Positions 42,693 to 51,461 of a stretch of DNA of 64,000 nucleotides are shown piece after piece. The DNA lies in the NCBI GenBank assembly GCA_024233575.1, contig JACKPN010000001.1:124001-188000 (forward strand). The letters are read 5' to 3'. The notes beneath the pieces were generated by a model. It was not told the origin of the DNA, made no database searches, and was given only the letters and a program-made list of their open reading frames with translations. Origin of the DNA: Chlamydiales bacterium (GTDB lineage Bacteria > Chlamydiota > Chlamydiia > Chlamydiales > Criblamydiaceae). The position numbers and the translations under genes are program-made. Each line of letters opens with the position of its first letter. Position 1 is the stretch's first letter.

Positions 42693-43661
42693 TTATTTAG
42701 CTAAACTTCCTAATTCACTAGCTTTTTTCGCTAAATACAGCGGAGGGATGATGACTAGTGATCTTGCAGCGATAGTGGTGATCGCCACAGGCAGTCTTAA
42801 CCATTTGCTTGCTTCAAGTGTAACACCGAGCATGTCATGACCCTGTAGAGCAAGAAAGAGTCGTTCACAACCTTTTTTTGTTAATGAAAAATGGGATGTG
42901 TGATAATCAAAGTGCAATTTATAATCCATTGCCCCAAATAGCATAAGATTACTCCCGATCAATTTTTTTCCTTTCTCCTCTTCCTTCGCGCTTACCGCTA
43001 AATAAATACCAAGAGGTAGGCATGCGCTGATGCGCATTGCATCTAGAGCTGGTGCAGAAAATGAAACCCAAGCTCTGCAACCTTCATTACCAAGGAGTTT
43101 TCCTAGCTTAGTAGGGTTTACAAAATCAAAAGAAATACCTCCAAAGCCGCTTCTAGGAAACAATGGATAACTTAGAAGACGCGTAATCCTTCTATTTGCT
43201 AAATCACCTTTGAATGTGTCGTGATGACTTGAATACCATTTAGCTGAGCGATAGTCAATGTCCAGTGGTTTGTATCCAAAATATTGATGTCCTAAAACTT
43301 CGTGCATCTTTGTATGGAGGCCTGTGTTCAGAAAGATATTGAATGCGAAATATCCCGGTAATGTGTGCGATAGCCAACTCGTTTTTACTTTTGCATCTTT
43401 AAAAGCAGAGCTGCCTGCATTCTCTGCTGAATTAATTTTCAGACTTTTTCTTGAAGAAAGAGGATAGCCATTTGCTATTTTCTTAACATTTCCTTCATGA
43501 AAACTGCGAAAATCAGTACTTGCTGACTTGCTTCCTGTTCCTAGTCTTTTTGCTGCCTGTACAGTACTTTTATTGTTTGTGGAAAAGCGACTAGAAAGGG
43601 AAGAAGCATTTGGTTGATGATGCATATAAACTTTGTGAAGTGTATTATATAAATTTAACAT
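42693..43661 (-). CDS. Hypothetical protein with HEVLGH motif and membrane segments
   Basis: 322 residues. The first 100 residues are polar, Ser/Lys-rich and probably disordered, as in secreted effectors. 'HTKMHEVLGHQYFGYKPLD' near 145 contains HExxxH, reminiscent of but not identical to the zincin HExxH. Later come 'GGISFDFVNPTKLG', a possible helix 'DAMRISACLPLGIYLAV', 'LHFDYHTSHF' and a C-terminal hydrophobic segment 'PVAITTIAARSLVIIPPLYL'. I do not recognise a family. The many His residues suggest metal binding. Neighbours give no functional hint. Confidence 0.6.
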   Translation of the reverse strand: MLNLYNTLHKVYMHHQPNASSLSSRFSTNNKSTVQAAKRLGTGSKSASTDFRSFHEGNVKKIANGYPLSSRKSLKINSAENAGSSAFKDAKVKTSWLSHTLPGYFAFNIFLNTGLHTKMHEVLGHQYFGYKPLDIDYRSAKWYSSHHDTFKGDLANRRITRLLSYPLFPRSGFGGISFDFVNPTKLGKLLGNEGCRAWVSFSAPALDAMRISACLPLGIYLAVSAKEEEKGKKLIGSNLMLFGAMDYKLHFDYHTSHFSLTKKGCERLFLALQGHDMLGVTLEASKWLRLPVAITTIAARSLVIIPPLYLAKKASELGSLAK

Positions 43662-44009
43662 ATCTTAACCTTTGTCTGTTTTCAATTAAACCTAATTATA
43701 AAGTTAAATTTTTAATATTATATAAAGATATGATAGATTTATTTTAAAAAAGCATGATCATATAAAAGGTTTAGAGACATTCTCTGATTTAAAGAATTGT
43801 CAGATTGGGAACAAATTTTACCTGGGAAAGAGAATCTTGAGGAGTGACATAGTTGATAAACTAGACCGACGAAAGATGGTTTTTCCCAGGTAAAATTTGT
43901 CGTATGATGGCTGTTCAGTAATTCAGAGACTGTCTCTTAGCTGGGGCGGTAGGGAAGCAACCTTTACTAATCAATCCGAAATATACAGAAGACGATTCCG
44001 TCAAACACC
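43662..44009. other. Intergenic region with a 19-bp inverted repeat
   Basis: AT-rich at its left. At 43811-43829 and 43882-43900 are perfect 19-bp arms (ACAAATTTTACCTGGGAAA and complement) around a 52-bp spacer. The rest (43901-44009) has a short frame with no support. No gene is called. Confidence 0.7.
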
Positions 44010-44894
44010 TCAGAAGGTCACATTGGTATCCACAAAGAAGTTGCTGTTGTTCGCCAAAGGCATGTATGGCTGCTTTCCGCAACAACCACTTCCAAATGCA
44101 TATTTCAATTCAATACAGATATTAGCAGCATAATAACGCTGCTGAATGGCGCCAGCTGCAGAGTGGGGTTCCATATATGCCGCATGACCTTCGAGCATGA
44201 ACCTGTCTGTCAGTGGAGCGCGTACGGAGCCGCCCAAAATAAACTTGCCCGCACGGCCGGTAGTGAACATAAGGCTGCTCTTATAGGGAATACCAATCCA
44301 CACCATTGTTTCGGCGCAGTTGGCAAAAAGATGACGCCAGAAAGCATTGATCTGGCTGATAGCGCGAAAGGTCAAAGGGATCTGCTGCGAGGTGCGGTGG
44401 GCGCGATGAAGATCGAGGGTACCGAAAAAACCAAACTCATTGTTGCAGCAATAAGTATATCCCCCCTGAAACCGCAACTGATCAATAGAAGCTTCCGCGC
44501 CAAAAACACCGATGCGCGTATCCCACATCCAATCATAAACAATGCCATAGTTGATACCGCAATCGCAGTCTGCTGTCCGGAAAATACCAGCGGTCAAAAA
44601 TACCTGCTGCTGTGCCGGCTGCTGGCGGTCTGTCGGCGCCGACTCCCGTCCATGCCAATCATAAACGCCGTAGCTGCTGCCGAACTGCACGCCATAATCA
44701 GAGTTGCAAAAGCAGGGCGCATCGGCTGCAACATTAAAGCTGATCAGCCCTCCGGTATTCCCTTCCCAAGTACCTTCCGGCAAGCTTCTGAAAAAGTCAT
44801 AACCCAACCCCACCTCGCCGGAGAAAAACGATGCGCGGAGGTCCCCGGCAGTAACAAGAATTAAAGTGAGCAATAATGCGCGAATGGTTGTCAT
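44010..44894 (-). CDS. Cysteine-rich outer-membrane beta-barrel candidate
   Basis: 294 residues from the ATG at 44894. A signal peptide ('TIRALLLTLILVTAGDLRAS') is followed by alternating beta strands such as 'GEVGLGYDFFRSLPEG', 'GLISFNVAADAPCFC' and 'YGVQFGSSYGVYDW', and the chain ends in 'FFVDTNVTF'. A terminal Phe after alternating hydrophobics is the usual signal for outer-membrane barrel assembly. Cys pairs ('CFCN', 'DCDCG', 'TYCCNN', 'GCCG') recall chlamydial envelopes, which are strengthened by disulfides instead of much peptidoglycan. It could be a porin or adhesin; the exact family is not recognised. Confidence 0.7.
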   Translation of the reverse strand: MTTIRALLLTLILVTAGDLRASFFSGEVGLGYDFFRSLPEGTWEGNTGGLISFNVAADAPCFCNSDYGVQFGSSYGVYDWHGRESAPTDRQQPAQQQVFLTAGIFRTADCDCGINYGIVYDWMWDTRIGVFGAEASIDQLRFQGGYTYCCNNEFGFFGTLDLHRAHRTSQQIPLTFRAISQINAFWRHLFANCAETMVWIGIPYKSSLMFTTGRAGKFILGGSVRAPLTDRFMLEGHAAYMEPHSAAGAIQQRYYAANICIELKYAFGSGCCGKQPYMPLANNSNFFVDTNVTF

Positions 44895-44966
44895 GGGTGT
44901 CTCTCGGTATAATTTACTTAGCACTTGGTTTATAATAAATAGTTGAAAAAATATCGAGAAAAAAAG

Positions 44967-45953
44967 ATGATTCCCACTTACCGGATGAATACGATGATAA
45001 AATTTCTGATCAGATGTGCGTTGTTTTTGGCCGCGGTGCAGCTATGTGCCGAGGAAGAAAAGCATCTGTCGAATATTCGGCAAGTCACATTCTCTTCAAT
45101 GGGCTTTGAAAAAGCCGGGGAAGGATACTTTTCTCCTGATGAACAGTTGATCATTTTCCAAGCTGTTCCGCATGGTGAGAAGCATTATCAAATGTATCTC
45201 ATGGCTCTTGACGAAAGCATTCCACGTCTTGTTAGCACGGGGAAAGGATCGTGCACATGCGGGTTCTTCCATCCTAACGATGAGAAGATTCTCTTCGCGT
45301 CGAGCCACGAAGCAAAAGCCGCGGCGCGCGGATATAAGTGGGACCTCACCCCTTACATGAATATTTATGAAGCGAACCGCGATGGCAGCGGCCTACAGAG
45401 GTTGACATCGGGACCTGCCTACCATGCGGAATGCTCTTACTCCCCTGACGGCACGGAGATCCTTTACGCCAGTAATGAAGACGGAAGCATGAACCTCTAC
45501 ATCATGGACCGCGACGGCTCCCATGTCCGGCAGCTGACGGCAACCAGCGGATTTTATAATGGTGGCCCTTTCTTTTCTCCCGATGGACAACATGTACTTT
45601 TCCGCTCGGACAGGCAGCAGCCGGACATGCTGCAACTCTATCTCATCGATCGCGACGGCAACAACGAACGGCAGTTAACCGATAACAACGCCGTCAACTG
45701 GGCACCATACTGGCATCCCAAAGGCAGCGTGATCGCTTACACGACATCCGTTCATGGCCACCACCGCTATGAGATCTATCTCCTGAATATCCACACAGGA
45801 AAAGAGTGCCGTCTGACGCATAACGACTCCTTTGACGGCTTGCCTGTCTTCAACCATGACGGAACAAAAATTATGTGGACATCGCAACGCGGCGAAGGAA
45901 GAAGGTGCCACCTCTTCATTGCCGATTTTACAATGCCTGAAAGCCTCGAGTGA
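44967..45953 (+). CDS. Exported TolB-like beta-propeller (PD40 repeats)
   Basis: About 328 residues from the ATG at 44967; a TTG at 44943 would add 8, and a third Met lies just inside. A signal peptide ('FLIRCALFLAAVQLCAEE') leads to five or six propeller blades with the PD40 signature: 'GYFSPDEQLIIFQAV', 'GFFHPNDEKILFASS', 'CSYSPDGTEILYASN', 'PFFSPDGQHVLFRSD', 'PYWHPKGSVIAYTT', 'PVFNHDGTKIMWTSQ'. TolB itself is longer and has an N-terminal alpha/beta domain, missing here, so this is a TolB-like relative. Its stop overlaps the next gene's GTG by 4 bp, giving a two-propeller operon. Confidence 0.85.
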   Translation: MIPTYRMNTMIKFLIRCALFLAAVQLCAEEEKHLSNIRQVTFSSMGFEKAGEGYFSPDEQLIIFQAVPHGEKHYQMYLMALDESIPRLVSTGKGSCTCGFFHPNDEKILFASSHEAKAAARGYKWDLTPYMNIYEANRDGSGLQRLTSGPAYHAECSYSPDGTEILYASNEDGSMNLYIMDRDGSHVRQLTATSGFYNGGPFFSPDGQHVLFRSDRQQPDMLQLYLIDRDGNNERQLTDNNAVNWAPYWHPKGSVIAYTTSVHGHHRYEIYLLNIHTGKECRLTHNDSFDGLPVFNHDGTKIMWTSQRGEGRRCHLFIADFTMPESLE

Positions 45954-47365
45954 GAAATATGATGATGAATAATATCAAGACACTATGGATAGCTGCGCTC
46001 ATGCTTACCGCCGGAGCCGCCAATGCAAACCAAACGGCAACGATAAGCCCTCTCCACAGTGCGGCGGACTTGCCGTTCACGATTACGGTATCGCGGGCGG
46101 CGATCACGCTGCCTGCAGGCATTCACTCCGGCGCTTACGCCGTCCACAACGGCAGATGGCTGTTCATCGCCGGCAGGACAAACGGCATGCACGGCTTTGG
46201 CTCGGACCCTTTTCCTCCGGAAAAGCAAAACACGACCGTGTATGTTGTTGACCCTGTCAGGGAAGTGATCTATTCTCGCGATCTCGATGACGCCACATCG
46301 GGGCTTACCCAGCAACAGATCGATACCCTTTCAGTCACTAGCCCGGAATACTATCAAAACCAAAACACCCTCTATATCATGGGCGGCTATGGTATTGACA
46401 CCACAACGGGACTGTTCGGCACCAAACCGGTACTGACGGCGGTCGACGTTCCCAAAATGATCGCCTGGGTTCTGGATCCCGGGCACGCCGAGCCTGCTGC
46501 CGCTGCCATCCGGCAGACGACGAGCCCATGGGTTCAAGTTACCGGCGGCTACCTGTTTTTCCCTAACAACCATCTCAGCGGGCTATTGGTCTTCGGTCAA
46601 AATTTTACAGGAGTATACACCCCCTCATCAAACGGCGACTATACGCGCCAGGTACGCCGATTGCAGGTCATCGATAATGGCAGAGATCTCTTTGTCCAGT
46701 CGCGCGCATCCGAAGGAATCAATGCCGCCTACAGAAGGCGCGACCTGAATGTCATGCCTTGGATGAATGGAAACCAGCAAGCGCTGGTTGCCCTTTCGGG
46801 AGTTTTTACCCTCGATACCGGAATTTGGACCGTCCCTGTCGAGATCGCCGAGGATGGCAGTACGTACATGGCCGATCCCGATGCCGCCGACACTTTCAAA
46901 CAAGGGATGAACAACTACGTGTCTGCATCGGTAACGCTGCACTCACCCTCACTTCAGGACAACTATTTTCTGCTTATCGGCGGTATCACCTTTGAATACT
47001 ACGACGATAACACCATGTCATTTAAAACAAGCCCGCAATTTCCTTTCACGAACCAGATCACCACCGTCAAACGTGATGCTGCAGGAAGCTATACGCAATA
47101 CTTCATGGACGAACGTTATCCGGTGATTCTCTCGACCGGTACGAATCCGGGAAATGAGCTGCTTTTCGGCGCCGGAGCGTATTTCATCAATTCGCCCACA
47201 GCGCCGCAGTATAGCAATCAGGTGATCAACATCGACCAGCTGTCGGAACCCACCGTTCTCGGCTATATCGTGGGAGGCATCATGAGCACCGTGCCTAACA
47301 CCAGTTCCCAAGCGGATTCGACAGCATCACCGTACGTGTTTGCCGTTACGCTCATTCCGAGGTAG
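45950..47365 (+). CDS. Secreted kelch-like beta-propeller protein
   Basis: 471 residues. A signal peptide ('IKTLWIAALMLTAGAANA') is followed by propeller-like repeats with paired Gly: 'GRWLFIAGRTNGMHGF', 'NTLYIMGGYGID', 'GYLFFPNNHLSGLLVFG', 'YFLLIGGITFEYYDD', 'LGYIVGGIMS'. This is kelch-like rather than WD40. The start is either GTG 45950, overlapping the previous stop, or ATG 45959. The last 14 bp overlap the opposite-strand M1 gene. The final 100 codons have a second copy at 49509-49810. Secreted propellers usually bind proteins or glycans; the target is unknown. Confidence 0.75.
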   Translation: MRNMMMNNIKTLWIAALMLTAGAANANQTATISPLHSAADLPFTITVSRAAITLPAGIHSGAYAVHNGRWLFIAGRTNGMHGFGSDPFPPEKQNTTVYVVDPVREVIYSRDLDDATSGLTQQQIDTLSVTSPEYYQNQNTLYIMGGYGIDTTTGLFGTKPVLTAVDVPKMIAWVLDPGHAEPAAAAIRQTTSPWVQVTGGYLFFPNNHLSGLLVFGQNFTGVYTPSSNGDYTRQVRRLQVIDNGRDLFVQSRASEGINAAYRRRDLNVMPWMNGNQQALVALSGVFTLDTGIWTVPVEIAEDGSTYMADPDAADTFKQGMNNYVSASVTLHSPSLQDNYFLLIGGITFEYYDDNTMSFKTSPQFPFTNQITTVKRDAAGSYTQYFMDERYPVILSTGTNPGNELLFGAGAYFINSPTAPQYSNQVINIDQLSEPTVLGYIVGGIMSTVPNTSSQADSTASPYVFAVTLIPR

Positions 47366-49268
47366 GCACAAGCAATCGCTCTATTGCCTTACGGATCATC
47401 GGAAAAAGGCGCTCTTTGCCGTCGGCGAGGATCTCCTCTACCAATGCTTTACCTTCATCCGTCTCAACTAACGATTCACATACATCACCCGCCATCGTTA
47501 CGCTGTTCCTCTCAATAAGATGCTCCTTGATAAGCGCCTTTGTTTCGGCCGTCAAGTAGTTTGACTTTGCGCAGCACAAGATCCAGAGGCCCTTCAGAAC
47601 GTTGCTTTCGGTTTGGGTAAAGCCCAGGCTACTGTCCAACATCCTTAGCTGCTCAGCTGTTGTCTTACCGGTAATGGTCGTTAAAAACGTCGCCTTCAGC
47701 AATAGGTCATAACCTCTTATCGATTCGGAAATATCCTCGCCCGACAGCAATCGCTCGGAAACCTCTTTGATCTGGTCAAGAATCCTCGACTCGATCTTCG
47801 GCGTATTCGGAGGATAGCCCGTACCATGAAGCCATTCATCGATATGGTGCTCTTTTTTAAAACCATCAAAATCGAAAATCTCCATCTCTTCAGCAAGCCA
47901 ACGCTGCAGAAAGGCGATCATGCGATCCACACCCATTGACTCTCTAGCAAAGACCTCCATGTATTTTTTTAAAAAATTATTAAGATTTTCAGTTCCGATT
48001 GCGTTTTCTAACATATAGAAAAAGAGGGCACCTTTAGCGTACGGTATCGAGGACAGCTTGAGCGTTTTTTCCTCGAAAGGAACAACTAAGCTTGCCGAAT
48101 CCAAACGGCCTTTAGCTTTCAACGTCTGGATCGCACATAAAGATTGGTCATACCTCCGCTTCAAGAGCAACTTCGCCCGCTCTTCACCAAGACATACAGC
48201 CATGATCTTATTCTCAATGTAAGACGTTAGCCCTTCATTAAGGAATAACTCCATCCAGGTGGCATTGGTAATCCAGTTGCCAGCCCAAGAGTGCGAGAGC
48301 TCATGAGCAAGGACCTCAGGCCGCTCAATGACTGTTCCTCCCATGAAACTTGCGCAGGCATGCTCCATGGCTCCATAGGGATAGGAAAGAGGCAAGAAAA
48401 GAGGACGATAAACTTCCCAGCCGTATGGTCCGCATATCTCTTCAGCTTTTGACATGAAATCGGGAAGCATCTTGAATTTGTCGGCAATTTCGGGTAGCTT
48501 GCAAGTTTCTGCATAGACACCACAACGCTCATCATAAGGGTGGTAACTGAACTCTCCAACGGCAATTCCCAGCAGGTAGAGAGGGATTGGAATATCCATC
48601 TGTAAATCGGAATAGATACCATCGGAATGAGGTCTTTCCGGATTATTTTTCGCGCTAGCTACCAGCATCATCTCCGGAGAGCCGACATTAACAGACAGTT
48701 TATAGGTCATGCGCACCTGCGGTGAATGAGGACCGGGAAGCCACGAAGCGCCGTCGGTCGGTTCCGCCTGTGTAAAGAATATAGGATGCTTTTTTCCATC
48801 GGTAAAGCAAGCGTCAATCCAAAAAAGACCGGAAGCATCGGGAGAGGTCTTATAGGCAATGGATACCGTTCCCTTATTGATTTCTTCGCCGACATGAATG
48901 CTCAGTGCATTCGGCTTGTACTCGGCAGTTTTTCTTTCTTCAAAGTCAACACGTAATCCATCTACTGTGATTTCCTCTATTTCGAGACCATCGACATCGA
49001 AAATAATTTCCTCGCCTTCCGTTTTACTGAAATCATAACTGACACGAGCATGCATGACCTGATTTTCAAAATCTAATTTTTCAACATCCAGACTCATCCC
49101 AGAGATCGTGATCTGATCGGCATTGAAATTACTATAATGATCTACAGGCAGCGTTGGCATCGTCTCGCGAAACTCCGCAGCCCAGGAATTGGAAACAGCC
49201 GTTTCTGTTTGCGGCACATGGACGACATGTTGCACTCCTGATAGCTCTGAAATCGAATTAACCATCAT
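47352..49268 (-). CDS. M1-family zinc aminopeptidase (leukotriene-A4-hydrolase-like)
   Basis: 638 residues. The substrate motif 'YPYGAMEHA' (GxMEN-like) is followed by 'LAHELSHSWAGNW' (HExxH) and, 18 residues later, the third ligand Glu in 'MELFLNEGLTSYIE'. The order of an N-terminal beta domain (1-200), catalytic domain (200-440) and helical C-terminal domain (450-638) matches LTA4 hydrolase/aminopeptidase B more than PepN, and length agrees. It cleaves N-terminal residues from peptides, probably in the cytosol because no signal peptide is present. It overlaps the kelch-like gene tail to tail. Confidence 0.92.
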   Translation of the reverse strand: MMVNSISELSGVQHVVHVPQTETAVSNSWAAEFRETMPTLPVDHYSNFNADQITISGMSLDVEKLDFENQVMHARVSYDFSKTEGEEIIFDVDGLEIEEITVDGLRVDFEERKTAEYKPNALSIHVGEEINKGTVSIAYKTSPDASGLFWIDACFTDGKKHPIFFTQAEPTDGASWLPGPHSPQVRMTYKLSVNVGSPEMMLVASAKNNPERPHSDGIYSDLQMDIPIPLYLLGIAVGEFSYHPYDERCGVYAETCKLPEIADKFKMLPDFMSKAEEICGPYGWEVYRPLFLPLSYPYGAMEHACASFMGGTVIERPEVLAHELSHSWAGNWITNATWMELFLNEGLTSYIENKIMAVCLGEERAKLLLKRRYDQSLCAIQTLKAKGRLDSASLVVPFEEKTLKLSSIPYAKGALFFYMLENAIGTENLNNFLKKYMEVFARESMGVDRMIAFLQRWLAEEMEIFDFDGFKKEHHIDEWLHGTGYPPNTPKIESRILDQIKEVSERLLSGEDISESIRGYDLLLKATFLTTITGKTTAEQLRMLDSSLGFTQTESNVLKGLWILCCAKSNYLTAETKALIKEHLIERNSVTMAGDVCESLVETDEGKALVEEILADGKERLFPMIRKAIERLLVPTSE

Positions 49269-49391
49269 CTCCTCCTTAGTTATAGATGAAGAGGAAAATT
49301 AAACTTTTTCTTGTTTGCCGTCAACAAATCGTAACTTTCTTGACAGACACTCGAAAACATGTATAACTTACTGAATATCGATGTTTTAAAA

Positions 49392-49508
49392 ATGGAGATG
49401 AAGAGAACTGGTTCTGCAATATCCCCTACCAATTCAAATCCATCGACAATCGGAGGCAATCCTACTGAAGTTCATCGAAAACAAGCATTCATAAAGAATA
49501 CTCCCTAC
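49392..49508 (+). pseudogene. Short gene start fused to the kelch fragment
   Basis: The frame begins MEMKRTGSAISPTNSNPS and breaks exactly where the kelch copy starts (49509). It looks like the polar N-terminus of a secreted or effector-type protein whose body was replaced. No ribosome site is obvious, so it may not be translated. Confidence 0.35.
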
Positions 49509-49810
49509 CCGTCAAGCATGATGCTGCAGGAAGCTATACGCAATACTTCATGGACGAACGTTATCCGGTGATTCTCTCGACCGGTACGAATCCGGGAAAT
49601 GAGCTGCTTATTGGCGCCGGAGCATATTTTATCAATTCGCCCACAGCGCCGCAGTATAGCAATCAGGTGATCAACATCGACCAGCTGTCGGAACCCACCA
49701 TTCTCGGCTATATCGTGGGAGGCATCATGAGCACCGTGCTTAACACCAGTTCCCAAGCGGATTCGACAGCATCACCGTACGTGTTTGCCGTTACGCTCAA
49801 TCCGAGGTAA
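49509..49810 (+). pseudogene. Duplicated 3' end of the kelch-like gene
   Basis: 302 bp matching 47064-47365 at a constant offset of 2445 bp, with only a few substitutions (LF to LI, V to I, P to L, I to N). It keeps the frame and stop but has no start of its own. It lies beyond the M1 gene in the same orientation as the donor. The near identity implies a recent event or gene conversion. Confidence 0.85.
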
Positions 49811-50062
49811 GGAAGAGAGCTTTCTCGCTATTGCTTCCGTGCCAGCGCCAAGTTGTTGCAAATATTATCCTACGGTTGTTGAACCTTTTCCGGTACTAAC
49901 CAAGTAATAAAAAGTATTTACAAGCCTATCTATCTTCGCTTTTTTATTAAAATAAATTTCATATATAATCGACATTGTTTTTATAGAATAAATCCAACAC
50001 TATTCTATTATGTTTAACAAAAACAAAATAACATATAAACTATTCGTAAAAAAGGATCTTTT

Positions 50063-51283
50063 ATGAATATAAACGCAAGCAATCCATGTCAACCTATAAA
50101 AGAACTCTGTGAACAACTCAAAATGGTATCTAAAGTTTGTGATCAAATGACCGGTTACGATAGAGCAAATGAAAATGCCATGCCCGGAGAAAGGTTGAAG
50201 AGAGCCTACGAAGAATACGCCGAAGGGTCAAGTATCGAAGACACAGAGAAAGCCAAAAAATTCATTGATGGGCTTTCTGAACGTATCTTTAGTCTAGCTA
50301 ACGAAGAAGTAGAAAATTGTCTTATTCCTGACGAGGCAAAGCGTCGACTGCAAAGACAATTAAAAGCAACGGAGCGCAGATATAATAGAGAAAACGAACA
50401 ATCTTGCGAAATGGCTCTTGAAACTCTTCGACAAGTTAAAAACCGACTTTTATTTGCAGAACTAACCAAAAGACCTCCCAATACAATCACTTTAACAGAT
50501 AAGGAGGTAGAAAAGAAGCTGATCGAGCTTCAAAACGAACAGGCTGAAAAACAAATGGAACTGCTCTTAAGAGAGCTTCCAAAACAGTCGACAAAAAGAA
50601 AAAAACGAAAAAACAATAATAGCAGACCTTTAGCAAAAAGAGAAATCAAAAAAACTGAACTTGTTCCTGCTTCAGAGAAACAAGTAAAGTGCATCACGGA
50701 GTGTTGGAAAAAACATGTGCCTTCCATATTGCAAACATCCCGTTCTCAAATGAAAGAGCATTCTAGAGTGACACGTCGGTGGGAAAAGCTTGATACCGAT
50801 GCGATCAAAGCCTTCGATAACGGAAGATACCATGGAATGACAGAGTCAGAGATTTCACGCCAAAGAGAACGTCACTATCTCCCCGGGTTAGAGCGTATTC
50901 TTGCATGCGACGAAACAAAAAAACTCTATAGTTTCGAAACCTCCAATAAAAATATCGGCATTTTGTCAGAGCTCACATACAGCGATAAAACTGTAGAAAC
51001 GGGTATTATATACTTGGGATTCGGCAAATCAGATAAGGATTTGCTCATACATCGCTATTTCGAACCATTTACGCAATTTGCATCGGCAAATAAGGTTTTT
51101 GAAGGCCCACGCGTTGAAGACAGCAAAGATCAAACCGAAGAAAACTGGGAATGCAGCGTTCGCTACCAATTCCAGGACCTCGACGAGAAGGGAGCCATTC
51201 TATTGAAATTTACCAATAACGGTCACTCTCTAAAAATATTCCCTACCCGCCAAGAAGAGGTTAATCGACTATTAAATACCTGA
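50063..51283 (+). CDS. Hypothetical charged protein, possible effector
   Basis: 406 residues. It has a good AAGGATC ribosome site. Residues 1-170 are helical ('LKRAYEEYAEGSSIEDTEKA', 'EKKLIELQNEQAEKQMELLL'). A very basic linker, 'KQSTKRKKRKNNNSRPLAKR' (about 173-192), could be a nuclear-localisation-like signal or nucleic-acid binding. The C-terminal half (about 230-406) has 'RRWEKLDTDAIKAFDNGRYH', 'ERHYLPGLERILACDE' and beta-like segments. I do not recognise the fold. No signal peptide is present. In an intracellular bacterium a basic bipartite stretch of this kind suggests a host-directed protein, as inference only. Confidence 0.6.
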   Translation: MNINASNPCQPIKELCEQLKMVSKVCDQMTGYDRANENAMPGERLKRAYEEYAEGSSIEDTEKAKKFIDGLSERIFSLANEEVENCLIPDEAKRRLQRQLKATERRYNRENEQSCEMALETLRQVKNRLLFAELTKRPPNTITLTDKEVEKKLIELQNEQAEKQMELLLRELPKQSTKRKKRKNNNSRPLAKREIKKTELVPASEKQVKCITECWKKHVPSILQTSRSQMKEHSRVTRRWEKLDTDAIKAFDNGRYHGMTESEISRQRERHYLPGLERILACDETKKLYSFETSNKNIGILSELTYSDKTVETGIIYLGFGKSDKDLLIHRYFEPFTQFASANKVFEGPRVEDSKDQTEENWECSVRYQFQDLDEKGAILLKFTNNGHSLKIFPTRQEEVNRLLNT

Positions 51284-51301
51284 TTCTTAATCAAATGAAC
51301 C

Positions 51302-51370
51302 CTTAATCCTCTAATCTAAAACCGCAAAAGCCATGCTGTTTCTGATGCCAAAGCAGCATGGAGGATTAAG
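51302..51370. terminator. Nested inverted repeat between the orphan gene and acn
   Basis: CTTAATCCTC (51302-51311) pairs with 51361-51370, and inside it CCATGCTG (51331-51338) pairs with 51354-51361. It can form a long hairpin just after the 50063 gene. No T run follows, so it may terminate weakly or shape the acn leader. Confidence 0.5.
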
Positions 51371-51461
51371 AACAAACCTCTTAAATAGAACCTGCTTCAC
51401 AGGTTGAAAAATACATGGGTTTCTGCCATTCAGGAAGAAAGCACAGAATGGGAGAAATGGC

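Noticed and set aside
43897..44133. 78-codon plus-strand frame before the beta-barrel gene
   Set aside because: It overlaps the inverted repeat and the 3' end of the opposite-strand gene and has no recognisable content.
45985..46315. Several long frames antisense to or out of frame with the kelch-like and trehalose genes
   Set aside because: They are shadows of GC-rich real genes, with biased composition (Arg-rich) and no ribosome sites or motifs.
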